Shown here one piece after another: positions 1 to 9,346 of a stretch of DNA of 58,943 nt. Origin of the DNA: Lachnospiraceae bacterium (lineage in GTDB: Bacteria > Bacillota > Clostridia > Lachnospirales > Lachnospiraceae); assembly GCA_022793065.1 (NCBI GenBank), contig JAAWCE010000016.1, positions 1 through 58,943 on the forward strand, in the 5' to 3' direction. Both the position numbers and the translations under genes were made by a program. Each line of letters begins with the position of its first letter. Within the stretch, counting starts at the first letter, position 1. The notes beneath the pieces were generated by a model. It made no database searches. It worked only from the letters and a program-made list of their open reading frames with translations, and was not told where the DNA came from.

Positions 1-97
1 GATATAAGCCAGAAGTGCGCCAATGATTCTAAGCTAATGAAGCCTCTTATGGCATATATACTGTAAAATATTAAATTTTCAAGGTTCATGTGGAGGT

Positions 98-124
98 TCA
101 AACATAGAAAACACTATGTTTTGA
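98..124 (+). terminator. Hairpin, possible terminator of an upstream gene
   Basis: An 8-bp perfect stem (AAACATAG / CTATGTTT) closes a 6-nt loop and runs straight into TTTTGA. The stretch lies in 427 AT-rich bases with no convincing gene. It could be the terminator of a plus-strand gene left of the window, but the T tract is short. Confidence 0.3.
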
Positions 125-327
125 CCCCAGCATCATATCATAAAATTAGTCCATTTATGTTTCACAGCATATCATGTTTTTTGTAGAAAAGCAATTTTTC
201 TCAATCATTTTTCAAAGTATCCTTTTAGAAACAGTATTGCCATTTCACTCTGAAACCATCTCAAAATTTACCGTGACTTCTTTGCATTTATTGCCAATCT
301 CTCACAGAGTTTTAAAACAAAACAAGT

Positions 328-356
328 TTGACTTCATAAGTTTTTTTCATTATAAA
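328..356 (+). promoter_or_regulatory. Sigma-A-like promoter for the LysM/SpoIID-like gene
   Basis: TTGACT (328-333), a 17-bp spacer and TATAAA (351-356) match the -35/-10 consensus at 5/6 positions each. It lies about 70 bases before the start codon at 428, and the gene has a ribosome site AAAAAGGAG near 408-416. Apart from this and the hairpin at 98-124, nothing else is seen in bases 1-427. Confidence 0.6.
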
Positions 357-427
357 TGCTTAAAGCGTAACTGTTGCCACATATGCGTCATATAAATATG
401 TTATAGAAAAAAGGAGTAGAATCATCT

Positions 428-2674
428 ATGGCTATTGGATATTTGCTTATACAAGCGCGGACTGCACACGACGCCCTTCCATTGAGCGGCGTGCAAATCC
501 GGGTCACGGATATGCAAGGAAACAGTGTATATGACCTTACCACTGACGAAAATGGCGAATCACAAAAGGTTCCATTGGAAACAATGGATAAAAGTTTTTC
601 CCAAAATCCGTATTACTCCGGCCTTCCCTACACAAGCTATAATCTGCTTGCCCGGAAAAATGGATTTAACTCTCTTTACATCTCAGATATCCCCATTTTC
701 GATGGAGAAACAGCGGTATTACCCCTTGCCTTGGTACCCATGCAAGCGCTGCAGCGTCGTCCCACACAGACAGATATTTCTATCGGCAAACCGGCTGTGG
801 CCATGAACGAAACACGCAGCCAGGAGGGAACTTCCGTTATGACCGCCCTGGGCAGAAGACCTGTTACAAATGGTTCTGCTCCTGTGGCCGGTGCATCCCA
901 ACGCCAGCCTCTCCCTTCTTCTCCCATGCCGGAAGCTTGGGTACAACCACGTCCCCAACCCTTCACAATGCCGGAGAATCTGGCGCAGCAACGGCCTCAG
1001 CCTTCCGCAGCAACGGATACCACCCCACAGCAGCGTCCTCCGTCCTCCTCTGCACCGTCAGCACCAGGACAGCCGCTTTTGCCTTCCGCAATGCCGGAGA
1101 CTACAGAACAGCAGCGCTCCATTCCTCCCATGCCAGATACCGCAGCGCCGCAACGTTCTCTTTCTTCCGCAATGCCGGAAACGGGACAGCAGCTTCCTCC
1201 TATCCCCATGCCGGAAGCATTAGAACAAATCCAGGGAACGGAGGATAACTCCCGCATACTGCGCCAGGTGGTAATTCCCAACCCCATTACCGTACACCTT
1301 GGCACACCCAATGGAGCGGCAGCAAACGTACAAGTATCCTTTCCCGATTATGTCAAAAACGTAGCCAGCAGTGAAATCTATCCTACCTGGCCCGATGCCG
1401 CACTTCGAGCAAACATTTACGCAATCATCACTTTTGCATTAAACCGCGTTTTCACCGAATGGTATCGCAGTCGCGGATACCAATTCGACATTACCAACAG
1501 CACTGCCTATGACCAGGCTTTTGTGTATGGACGGCCCATCTACGATTCCATTTCCCATATTGTAGATGAAATTTTTAACCAATATGTACGCAGACCCGGA
1601 CAGATTGCACCTTATTTTACGTCTTTCTGCAACGGAACCACGGCTACCTGCCAGGGACTCTCCCAATGGGGCACCGTCACTCTGGCCAACCAGGGACTTG
1701 CTCCGCTGCAAATTCTGCGTTCTTACTATCCGAAAGATGTGGAAATAGTAGAAACCAATATTATAACCGGACAATTAAATTCCTATCCCGGCACGCCGCT
1801 TAGACTCGGCAGTACCGGACTTGACGTGCAGACAATCCAAACCTATTTGAACAGAATCCGGCAGAATTACCCCGCAATTCCCGTGATAACCGATGAAACA
1901 GGTGTCTTTGGGGACAGTACCAGAGCTGCGGTAACGAAATTTCAAAATGTTTTCAACCTCACTCCCGACGGCATCGTGGGCAAGGCTACATGGTACAAAA
2001 TTTCAAGCCTTTATGCCGGAATTGCCAAACTGGCTGAACTGAACAGTGAAGGAACCTCTCTGGGAATCGGCTCCGTGCCGCCTGCAGCCGTGCTCCGCCA
2101 GGGTTCCCGCGGCCAGGATGTCATCACCCTACAATACTTGCTGGATGTGATCTCCCAATATTATCCCGGTGTTCCCGCCCCCACCCAGGACGGCATCTTT
2201 GGTCCGGGAACACGGCAGTCGGTTCTTTCTTTCCAACAGGTTATGAACCTGCAGGGAGACGGCATTGTGGGTCCGCTTACCTGGGAAGCATTGTACAGAG
2301 CTTATCAGGGCATCCAACAAAATATTCCTCTTCCTGGAACCGGTCCTGGTTCGTCCTCCGGCCCTGGTTCAGGAAGCATAGAATATATTGTAAAAGCCGG
2401 AGACAGTTTATGGCAGATTTCCAGGAAATATGGAACCACCGTAGATGCAATTAAGCAGTTAAACGGACTGACAAGCGATTTGCTGAGTATTGGCCAGGTA
2501 TTAAGAATTCCCATTTCCCAATCAGGCCCCTATATTGAATATACTGTCAGGCCCGGTGACAGCCTATGGACTATTTCAAGAAATTATGGCACCACTGTAG
2601 AAGCAATTATGAAGCTAAACGGGCTCACAAGCGATGTTCTGGGCATAGGACAAATCCTGCGGATTCCTGTGTAA
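428..2674 (+). CDS. Peptidoglycan-binding LysM protein with SpoIID-like core
   Basis: 748 aa with no signal peptide visible. Residues 1-105 resemble a carboxypeptidase-regulatory-like beta domain. Residues 160-265 are Pro/Gln/Ser-rich with repeated MPE and QQRP motifs. Residues 283-440 look like SpoIID/LytB, ending with a QGLSQWG...QILRSYY segment like the SpoIID GxSQxGA...EILxxYY motif. Two PG_binding_1 domains follow (about 457-525 and 554-625), then two LysM domains (652-696 and 703-747). The glutamate SpoIID has in its first helix (LEALKAQ) is replaced here by PDAALRA near residue 324, so lytic activity is doubtful. It probably acts on spore cortex or cell wall as a binding scaffold. It has its own promoter and is convergent with the tautomerase gene. 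Confidence 0.8.
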   Translation: MAIGYLLIQARTAHDALPLSGVQIRVTDMQGNSVYDLTTDENGESQKVPLETMDKSFSQNPYYSGLPYTSYNLLARKNGFNSLYISDIPIFDGETAVLPLALVPMQALQRRPTQTDISIGKPAVAMNETRSQEGTSVMTALGRRPVTNGSAPVAGASQRQPLPSSPMPEAWVQPRPQPFTMPENLAQQRPQPSAATDTTPQQRPPSSSAPSAPGQPLLPSAMPETTEQQRSIPPMPDTAAPQRSLSSAMPETGQQLPPIPMPEALEQIQGTEDNSRILRQVVIPNPITVHLGTPNGAAANVQVSFPDYVKNVASSEIYPTWPDAALRANIYAIITFALNRVFTEWYRSRGYQFDITNSTAYDQAFVYGRPIYDSISHIVDEIFNQYVRRPGQIAPYFTSFCNGTTATCQGLSQWGTVTLANQGLAPLQILRSYYPKDVEIVETNIITGQLNSYPGTPLRLGSTGLDVQTIQTYLNRIRQNYPAIPVITDETGVFGDSTRAAVTKFQNVFNLTPDGIVGKATWYKISSLYAGIAKLAELNSEGTSLGIGSVPPAAVLRQGSRGQDVITLQYLLDVISQYYPGVPAPTQDGIFGPGTRQSVLSFQQVMNLQGDGIVGPLTWEALYRAYQGIQQNIPLPGTGPGSSSGPGSGSIEYIVKAGDSLWQISRKYGTTVDAIKQLNGLTSDLLSIGQVLRIPISQSGPYIEYTVRPGDSLWTISRNYGTTVEAIMKLNGLTSDVLGIGQILRIPV

Positions 2675-2693
2675 CCTCTTAGCTATTCTCAAA

Positions 2694-2738
2694 TGGCATA
2701 AGGCCTGTATCAATGTGCATTTTCCGGGCCTTATGCCA
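2694..2738 (+). terminator. 12-bp perfect stem-loop between convergent genes
   Basis: TGGCATAAGGCC pairs perfectly with GGCCTTATGCCA around a 21-nt loop, 20 bases after the LysM gene stop. A run of seven T follows 18 bases later, so it is not a textbook terminator. The gap between the two convergent stops suggests bidirectional termination. Confidence 0.55.
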
Positions 2739-2796
2739 AATCCATATTTCCCATGGTTTTTTTAATAATTATGTAACTGCTTTTCTTTTGACTAAA

Positions 2797-3024
2797 TTAA
2801 GATTTATCCCCGATAAATTTCCGGGCCTGTATATATTCATCCTTAACCTTATCAATGGTTTTCCCCCCAATGCCAAAATTCTTATCCGGTAATTCCTTAA
2901 TGGTAACGGAATAAAATTCCTTTGGTACTTCCATTATTTCCGAAGCCGCATCTGTTAATCTCTTAATCAGCTTCTCCTTTTGCGTGTCAGACAGCACGCC
3001 ACATTCAACTGTAATATACGGCAT
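2797..3024 (-). CDS. 4-oxalocrotonate tautomerase family protein
   Basis: 75 aa. The protein starts MPYITVECG, so after Met removal Pro-1 would be the catalytic base of the tautomerase superfamily. The length (60-80 aa) and the ending around GKTIDKV fit the family's small subunit type, which forms hexamers. A good ribosome site (AGAGGAG) precedes the ATG. The true substrate cannot be told from sequence; family members isomerise 2-hydroxymuconate or unrelated enols. It stands alone after a small unknown gene and has no pathway neighbours. Confidence 0.85.
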   Translation of the reverse strand: MPYITVECGVLSDTQKEKLIKRLTDAASEIMEVPKEFYSVTIKELPDKNFGIGGKTIDKVKDEYIQARKFIGDKS

Positions 3025-3145
3025 TTTAAACTCCTCTTTCCAATCACTGCTTATCCCATTTTAAACCAGTACATTTTTCCCTTACCAAAACAGTCCTATA
3101 CAACGGGGACGGCCTAAACGCCATCCCCTGCAAGTCTTGACTTTT

Positions 3146-3406
3146 CTATGAAAATCGTTCCTTTTCCTCTTGCCAGATTGCCCCCACATCCATACCGGGT
3201 GCAAGTGAATCTACGATTTTCTGCATCTCTTCTTTTGTTTTTACGTCCTTACATCGAAGGATGATTCGTTCTTTCTCCGCCTCTGTCAACGCCGCATATC
3301 CTTTCATCGCCGGCTCTGACTGGGCAAGCGCCATGCCAAACCCCAGGGGCAGATCCATAAAAGGAACCCTCGTTCCCAAATACGAACTTCCCACGTCAAA
3401 ATCCAT
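3146..3406 (-). CDS. Small protein of unknown function
   Basis: 86 aa starting MDFDVGSSYLG. The start is chosen because AAAGGAGG lies just upstream; the reading frame is open for 29 more codons but without a ribosome site. The first half is mildly hydrophobic with Gly and Pro (MDLPLGFGMALAQ), and the second half is a charged helix (LTEAEKERIILRCKD). No membrane segment is clear. This pattern is seen in small hypothetical proteins of Clostridia whose function I do not know. It follows the GH35 gene on the same strand after about 120 bases. Confidence 0.6.
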   Translation of the reverse strand: MDFDVGSSYLGTRVPFMDLPLGFGMALAQSEPAMKGYAALTEAEKERIILRCKDVKTKEEMQKIVDSLAPGMDVGAIWQEEKERFS

Positions 3407-3526
3407 TGCGCACTCCTCCTTTGTTCGTTTTGTACGAAAGCAATATGCAATCAACACTTTCATACCAGCATATAGTGTGCGCAATTTTTTCATATCTATC
3501 CAATACCGTCAAACCCCATCCGGCAG

Positions 3527-5308
3527 CTATCCAATGTCCGGTTCCCCTTTCAGGCTGATGACGCCGGGGGCCTTTCCCTCGGTTTCAAACAAAATAATCT
3601 CATTTTCTCCTGATTTCAAAAGAGGCCCTGGGATGTACAGGCGCTTCTGGGGCCCAATCTCCCAGAATCTTCCTATGTTAAACCCATTTACAAAGGCAAC
3701 GCCCTTACCCCATCCTTCAAAGTCAAGAAACGTATCTCCCACTTCCTCCGCTATAAAAGTAAATCGATAGAATGTGGGTTCTCCCTGCACATCCTTCTTT
3801 ATAGACTGTCCCTCACAGCACTGGTTATCCGCCGCGGAGAAATCTATTAACTCCGTATTGTCCAGGGGCAGCGGGTATTGCTCCCAATGATTATGCATAT
3901 GCCCATTCATCTGTACACATTGATCTATCCCTTTCCGCTGAAGTTCCATCCTTGGCCCAAAATTCACCCGTCCCATATTCTCCACCAGAATATCCAGTCT
4001 GGCATTTTTTTCAACAGTAATATCAAGTTCTTTTTCTTCTAATAATTCCCTGTCATACATTGTCAGTATGGGCTTGCCATCCAGCAAAATATTTGCCCTG
4101 TCGTTGGCGCCCCATAACCTGATTTTCTCCAGGCGCTCTTCCGTGTGCAGCGAAGTCCGATACAATATATAACCGTAATTTTGTCCCAGGCGCTCCATGG
4201 ACTGAGGATAAACGCTATGAATGGGGGTACTGATTTTATCCAGCGTATCATACAGAGATACTTTCTGCTGTACCTTAAGTACACCATAATCCTTTCTGAC
4301 AATCTGTGTGGAAAAACATACCTTGGGCAAATTGACAAACTTCCCAATCACTTCCTGATATCTGCGGTATTTCTCCGTAATTTGCCCGTCCTCAGTCAGT
4401 ACTCCGTCGTAATCATAAGAAGTGACATCCGGCGTCAGCGCATCATAATAGTTGGAACCGTTCATAAAGCCAAAATTGGTGCCGCCTTCAAACATATAAA
4501 TATTTACATGTCCCAGCTCCAACATTCGCTCAAGATCCCTTACACTCTCTTCCAAATTTCCCCGCATATGACCGCCATTTCCCCAATGGTCAAACCATCC
4601 CACCCAGAACTCCGTACACATCAGCGGCCCGCCGTCTGTAAAAGATTTCATAATCTCAAATCTTTCCTCTGTCCTGGAGCCGAAATTCCCCGTGGGCAGT
4701 GCACCGGACACTTTTCCGGCACGAAAGCTTTCCGGATAAGGGCCGTCCGAAGTCACCAGGGGTACTTCCACCCCATTGTCAATCATATACTTTTTCACGG
4801 TTTCCAGATAATCCCTATCATTGGCATAATAACCATATTCATTTTCCACCTGCATTAAAATTACAGGTCCTCCCTGGGTTGTCTGCCAGGGCGTAATTCG
4901 GGGCAAAAGCACCTTATAATATTCCTCCACATGACGCAGAAACGGCGGATAACTGACACGCAGTTTCATTCCCTCTTCCTGCAGCAGCCAGGCCGGCAAT
5001 CCCCCGAACTCCCATTCAGCGCAGATATACGGCGAGGGACGTATGATAACATACAATCCCAATTCCTGCGCCAGTTGGATAAATCTCTCCACATCCAGTA
5101 TCCCCTCAAAGCAAAATTCCCCTTTCCTGCTTTCATGGAGATTCCAGGGAATATAGGTTTCCACCGTATTACACCCCATGGCTTTCAGCTTTTCCAGCCG
5201 GTCCCTCCAATATTCAGGAACCGTTCTAAAATAATGAAACGCTCCCGAAATGATTTGAAAGGGTTCTCCATTCAGATAAAACGTATCCTTAATTTCAAAA
5301 CATCCCAT
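3527..5308 (-). CDS. GH35 beta-galactosidase
   Basis: 593 aa, cytoplasmic (no signal peptide). The GH35 signature GGPVILMQVENEYG is near residue 155, where the second Glu of ENE is the acid/base. The nucleophile is the Glu of MCTEFWVGWFDHWG near 232. The N-terminal half is the TIM barrel; residues about 340-593 form the beta-sandwich domains usual in bacterial GH35 enzymes. The family releases terminal beta-galactose from oligosaccharides. The third codon ATG is preferred as start because AAAGGA sits 8 bases before it, whereas it abuts the first ATG. It follows the DUF4125 gene by 25 bases and may share its transcript. Confidence 0.9.
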   Translation of the reverse strand: MGCFEIKDTFYLNGEPFQIISGAFHYFRTVPEYWRDRLEKLKAMGCNTVETYIPWNLHESRKGEFCFEGILDVERFIQLAQELGLYVIIRPSPYICAEWEFGGLPAWLLQEEGMKLRVSYPPFLRHVEEYYKVLLPRITPWQTTQGGPVILMQVENEYGYYANDRDYLETVKKYMIDNGVEVPLVTSDGPYPESFRAGKVSGALPTGNFGSRTEERFEIMKSFTDGGPLMCTEFWVGWFDHWGNGGHMRGNLEESVRDLERMLELGHVNIYMFEGGTNFGFMNGSNYYDALTPDVTSYDYDGVLTEDGQITEKYRRYQEVIGKFVNLPKVCFSTQIVRKDYGVLKVQQKVSLYDTLDKISTPIHSVYPQSMERLGQNYGYILYRTSLHTEERLEKIRLWGANDRANILLDGKPILTMYDRELLEEKELDITVEKNARLDILVENMGRVNFGPRMELQRKGIDQCVQMNGHMHNHWEQYPLPLDNTELIDFSAADNQCCEGQSIKKDVQGEPTFYRFTFIAEEVGDTFLDFEGWGKGVAFVNGFNIGRFWEIGPQKRLYIPGPLLKSGENEIILFETEGKAPGVISLKGEPDIG

Positions 5309-5332
5309 AACCATTTCCTTTCTTCCGCTGAT

Positions 5333-7738
5333 TTAAGTTGACCAGATTTCCGCAATTTTTCCATTGGCGTCCTCTACGCACTTATATCCGTACATTTTTA
5401 CACTATTTTCCATAATATAATACGTCAGATTCTCACCCCTGCGCGCATATCCCACTACATACCTGCCGTACAATTCCAGCATTTTATCAGAGTAAGTGCC
5501 AAGTTCCCCTCTCAGATATGTTTCATAGGAAGTGTCAAAAGCACGGTCCTCCCAGGTGTGAATAGTTCTGGCATTATCCGCCAATGCCGGAAACTTCTCC
5601 GCAAATTCTTCCATCCATCCCACCTGCAGCGCCACGATCTGTTCAATAATGGCCTTTTTCTCCGGGGACAATTCCGGAAAATGGGACTTAATTTTCTCAT
5701 AGGCTTCCGGCGCCGTACTCTCCATCATTCGCCCATACTTTTCCTCAATCAAATTATGACCCTTATGATATTCCCTTTGAAAATCATAGAGATACTGCAG
5801 CAACATTCCTCTGTCCCAGGTCATATATTGACTTTTACGCATAATGGAAAACGTAGGCCAATCATTCTGACAACTGGCTCTGCCCCCCTCGTTTTGTACC
5901 TTATCAAAGGCTTCAAATTCCAACTTTGCTATCTCATCCACCAATGTATTGTTGTCTTTCCCGGCCAGAGAAGCCTTATACAACAGCTCACCCGTATGCG
6001 CGTCCAGATAACTTTCGGAATCACTGATATACCCTTCCCTATACAATTCCAGGGCAAAGAAAGTACCCAGCCGTTCTATTTCCTCCGCACCCCCGCCATG
6101 AGGCAGATTGTCCGCAATCTTTTTTATCATCCCTGCAGCTTCCCGGCCTTCCTCAGACTCCTGCATACTCCGATAAAGCCATTTGTCATGGGGCGGATAT
6201 TTGCCTTCGATATAATGCTGCAGTTTCATAGCCTGCCTGATACCGTCCCAGGCCATCATACAGGCGGTTACACCATCCCCACGCCCTGACATTCTCTGAT
6301 AATTATACTGTGCCGCCTGAGAAAATCCCGCGGCTGCCTCCGCTAATTTCAAATACCTTATTTCTTCCGGATATCCCTGACGGAGCTTTTGACGAAATTC
6401 GGATAAAATGCCCTCCTCATCCCGAAAGATCTCCCCGTTCACAGCCGCCGCCATGGACGCATCACTGACCTGCCTCCAATCAATTTGTTCATACTGCGCT
6501 GTCCCAATCAATCCGCGGAAAAAATCAGAAATTCGTATTACCCCTCTGCGATTGCGCCCGTTTACATGAGGCGCACGCTTATATCCTCGAAATTCCTTCG
6601 GAAGAGATTCATATGCCCGCTGCAGCGCCGGGCCAATCTGCGCATAAGTATCATCCGTAACCCACATACAGAAGTCAGGCCCCCAATCATGGTCTCTGGA
6701 CGCTTTGTCGTCATACCCAAAACAATCGGACCCTCTGCCCGCCAATCCTACCGCAATCCTTTCTGCATATGCCGGGAATTCCTTCTCTATCATTTCTTTG
6801 CCATATGTTTCATAATAGTCCCTTGCAAGTATAAGTCCCCTGCCCATGGTATCTTCAAGGGCGTCCCAGCTTCCCTTCCCTTCTCCGTCAGTTTTCCCTC
6901 CATCCTTTGTCTCTTCCTGTACGCCCATGGCTTCGGCTGCCGCCAATGATTCTTTACAGCGAATTATATATTTCTGCAGCCTTCGGTAATATTCATTCTT
7001 ACCGAGACTTTTCTCCACCGCCTCCGACGCCTGTGTGTAATATTGTAACGCTTTGTTATAAGCTTTCCGCTCATACTCATATGCCCCCAGGGCCGCAAGG
7101 GCCGCTCCATAATGGCTGTCCGCCACATTTGCCCTACGGAATACTTCCGTAGCCTTTACCCCATACGTGTAAGCCAAATCCGCCTCTCCCAACTGCATAC
7201 ATGTGCTGGCAAGATTTGTATAAGTTACTCCCTGCTCATAGAGAGACCCCTTTTTCTCCACTATGGCCAAAGCCCCTGAAAGCATCTCTTTGGCCTTTCC
7301 AAAGTCGCCCAATTCCTGATACAACAGGCTCATATTATTTTTCAGTCCCGCCACAAGCATATCTCCGGGTGCCAACAATCTGTCATAAATCTCCTGCACC
7401 TGCAGATAATATTCCATAGAATCCTGCAATTTACCACAGACGCGATAAGCATTGGCCACATTAAGCATGGTGGTGGCATAGGGAAGCGTCCCTTCAAGCC
7501 CCATTCTCTCCGCCTGGGCCAGCGTTTGGGATGCTATCTTCACTGCATTTTCCGTCTGGCTAGTCTCTCGGTAATAGCCGAGAAGCTCATTCAACAGATG
7601 TAACAAACTGGCGTCATCCTGTTCCCTGACCGCCTGTCCAATCGACTGCTGCATGAGCTTCTCCGCTTCTTCTCCCTTATTTTCTTCAAAGTAAGCATCT
7701 ACCTGCGCCAAAATCTCATTAACGTCCAATTTTCTCAT
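5333..7738 (-). CDS. TPR - nucleotidyltransferase (DUF4037-like) - DUF4125 protein
   Basis: 801 aa, soluble. Residues 1-270 are tetratricopeptide-like repeats with paired helices (alternating NLA, YLQ and ALAI cores). Residues about 300-450 carry a nucleotidyltransferase-fold signature: GRGSD (334-338) followed by DHDWGPDF (349 on), matching G-S-x(n)-D-x-D and resembling DUF4037. The C-terminal 250 residues, rich in Trp and Tyr, resemble DUF4125. The family's substrate is unknown; the fold could transfer a nucleotide to protein, sugar or antibiotic. The ATG is preceded by GTGGAAAGG with almost no spacer. A TTG at 7795 in the same frame has no better site. No function is assigned. Confidence 0.7.
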   Translation of the reverse strand: MRKLDVNEILAQVDAYFEENKGEEAEKLMQQSIGQAVREQDDASLLHLLNELLGYYRETSQTENAVKIASQTLAQAERMGLEGTLPYATTMLNVANAYRVCGKLQDSMEYYLQVQEIYDRLLAPGDMLVAGLKNNMSLLYQELGDFGKAKEMLSGALAIVEKKGSLYEQGVTYTNLASTCMQLGEADLAYTYGVKATEVFRRANVADSHYGAALAALGAYEYERKAYNKALQYYTQASEAVEKSLGKNEYYRRLQKYIIRCKESLAAAEAMGVQEETKDGGKTDGEGKGSWDALEDTMGRGLILARDYYETYGKEMIEKEFPAYAERIAVGLAGRGSDCFGYDDKASRDHDWGPDFCMWVTDDTYAQIGPALQRAYESLPKEFRGYKRAPHVNGRNRRGVIRISDFFRGLIGTAQYEQIDWRQVSDASMAAAVNGEIFRDEEGILSEFRQKLRQGYPEEIRYLKLAEAAAGFSQAAQYNYQRMSGRGDGVTACMMAWDGIRQAMKLQHYIEGKYPPHDKWLYRSMQESEEGREAAGMIKKIADNLPHGGGAEEIERLGTFFALELYREGYISDSESYLDAHTGELLYKASLAGKDNNTLVDEIAKLEFEAFDKVQNEGGRASCQNDWPTFSIMRKSQYMTWDRGMLLQYLYDFQREYHKGHNLIEEKYGRMMESTAPEAYEKIKSHFPELSPEKKAIIEQIVALQVGWMEEFAEKFPALADNARTIHTWEDRAFDTSYETYLRGELGTYSDKMLELYGRYVVGYARRGENLTYYIMENSVKMYGYKCVEDANGKIAEIWST

Positions 7739-7959
7739 CCTTTCCACACTTACAACAATGTTCGTCAAACAGCTTTGGCACCGAACCCTGCCCAAATGGC
7801 CTCATTCCATGCCAAAGCACTATGAAAACTTCTGCTTATTCTTCCAACTGCCGAAAATATTCCCTGCACACCCCAATGTTTTCCATCCCCAACGCCTTTC
7901 ACAGCATACCTATCCTATGTCAAGGCAGATGGCAAAACACTTTTCATCCTCTAGCTCCG

Positions 7960-9249
7960 CTACCGGTTCGCTTCTTCATCAGAATCTACACTCACTTCCG
8001 GCTCTTCTGTTGTTTCCTCGTCAGGTTCCACACTGGTTTCCGGTGCATCTGTGGGATCTTCTTCAGGTTCCGTGCTGGTTTCCGGCTCCTTTGTAGGTTC
8101 CTCTTCGGGTTCCGTACTGGGATCTGGTTCTTTCGTTGGTTCTTCACTGGGCTCCGGTTCTTTTGTAGGCTGTTGGTCAGGCTCCCCGCTGGGATCCGGT
8201 TCTTTCGTTGGTTCTCCCCCCGGCTCCGTGGTCGTCCCCGGTTCTCCTTCGGGCGTGGAATCCCCTTCTTCATCCGATGTATCTTCCTCGTCCCAATCAT
8301 CTACTTCCGGTTCCGGCGTATCCGTTGCCGGAACGGGAGTGGTTCCTCTTCCCGGCGCAGGAGTGGGCGTTACTCTATGATTGGGCTTTGGCGTGGGCGC
8401 CGTCGTAGGTTTGGGTGTGGAAACAACTGCTTCCTCCGGCGTAGACGTAGGACTTGCTTCCGGCGTAGACACTGCCTCCGGCGTAACTGTCACTTCCGGT
8501 TCCGGCGTTTTTCCCACCTCAACATTCCCCGCAGAAGTCTCCACACTCCCCCAATTAATATTTCTCCCGTCCGCTTCTATCTCCTGCAGACGCCGATACA
8601 TCTGCTCGTTCAACTGGGCTGCCGTAATCAGTTCTCTTTCCGTCAAAAACTGCGGAGACGTACCGGACGTAAATTCCGTGTACTCCCCCTCTTCATACAA
8701 AGCCGGCTCCTTCCCCTCCATCGCCACTTCAACATGACCGTCATAAACAAGCACCGATACTTTGTCTTCTCCATCTCCCCCATTACGCACTTCAAATATG
8801 GTTCCTCTGGCCGACATGGTGGCGTTGGACGTAACAATATCAAATGTAGAAGATTCTCCTAAAGGATTGCGGATTTCACTCAAGATGCTGCCTGAATCCA
8901 GAACAATTGAAGTCTTTCCGGCAGTTCCATCCCCCTCTGCCGTCACTTCCATAGCTCCCTGTTCTCCCAACATTACAAATTTATCCGCATCCAGGCGCAA
9001 TACCACATACGATCCCTGGGCTGTGGACACACGATCTCCGGACATGAGATTCATATTCACCGCCGCTTCCAAATTCCCCATGTTCTCCCGCTCTATGGTT
9101 ACCGCGCCTTCCAACTCCACAATTCTAATGGAACGATAAGCCTGGCTTTTCTCTCCTTTCAACAGTGCAAACATACAAACAATCAGCACTGCCGCCGCCA
9201 ATCCCGCGATTATCACAATTATCTTCCGGCGTCCCATATCCTTCCCCAT
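7960..9249 (-). CDS. Membrane-anchored FecR-domain surface protein with P/E/T-rich tail
   Basis: 429 aa. A signal anchor at residues 8-28 is followed by a FecR domain (about 40-190), with GDRVSTAQGS and a TSNATMSARGTIFEV core as in FecR/periplasmic ligand-binding proteins. From about 250 the chain is low complexity: TP-rich, then acidic, then seven degenerate EPTKEPDPS-type repeats to the end. No FecI sigma factor or TonB receptor is nearby, as expected for a Gram-positive, so classical iron signalling is unlikely. The repeats probably span the wall. A good ribosome site (AAAGGGGGG) supports the first ATG. The gene has its own promoter. Confidence 0.75.
   Translation of the reverse strand: MGKDMGRRKIIVIIAGLAAAVLIVCMFALLKGEKSQAYRSIRIVELEGAVTIERENMGNLEAAVNMNLMSGDRVSTAQGSYVVLRLDADKFVMLGEQGAMEVTAEGDGTAGKTSIVLDSGSILSEIRNPLGESSTFDIVTSNATMSARGTIFEVRNGGDGEDKVSVLVYDGHVEVAMEGKEPALYEEGEYTEFTSGTSPQFLTERELITAAQLNEQMYRRLQEIEADGRNINWGSVETSAGNVEVGKTPEPEVTVTPEAVSTPEASPTSTPEEAVVSTPKPTTAPTPKPNHRVTPTPAPGRGTTPVPATDTPEPEVDDWDEEDTSDEEGDSTPEGEPGTTTEPGGEPTKEPDPSGEPDQQPTKEPEPSEEPTKEPDPSTEPEEEPTKEPETSTEPEEDPTDAPETSVEPDEETTEEPEVSVDSDEEANR
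7985..8235 (-). repeat. Degenerate tandem repeat coding EPTKEPDPS-like units
   Basis: The 3' end of the FecR-domain gene is built from imperfect direct repeats encoding EPTKEP, SEEP and STEP units of 8-14 residues. Boundaries are approximate. Such tracts often vary in copy number between strains. Confidence 0.6.
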
Positions 9250-9279
9250 GCTCCGCCCCCCTTTCTTTCATCTGCTTTT

Positions 9280-9309
9280 ATCATACTCCCATGTGTAAAT
9301 ATTTGTCAA
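9280..9309 (-). promoter_or_regulatory. Sigma-A-like promoter for the FecR-domain gene
   Basis: On the minus strand TTGACA (9309-9304), an 18-bp spacer and TATGAT (9285-9280) lie about 30 bases before the start codon. The -35 is perfect and the -10 is 5/6. Confidence 0.65.
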
Positions 9310-9346
9310 TGACCCAAATAATATGACACAATTCATTGTACTTTTC

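Noticed and set aside
174..395. Plus-strand open frame of 73 codons before the first gene
   Set aside because: No ribosome site, composition of random AT-rich DNA, and it overlaps the promoter of the gene at 428.
7822..8862. Long plus-strand open frames (346 and 109 codons) opposite the FecR-domain gene
   Set aside because: Arg/Phe- or Ser/Gly-rich translations that mirror the repeat-rich minus-strand gene; no ribosome site or known motif.
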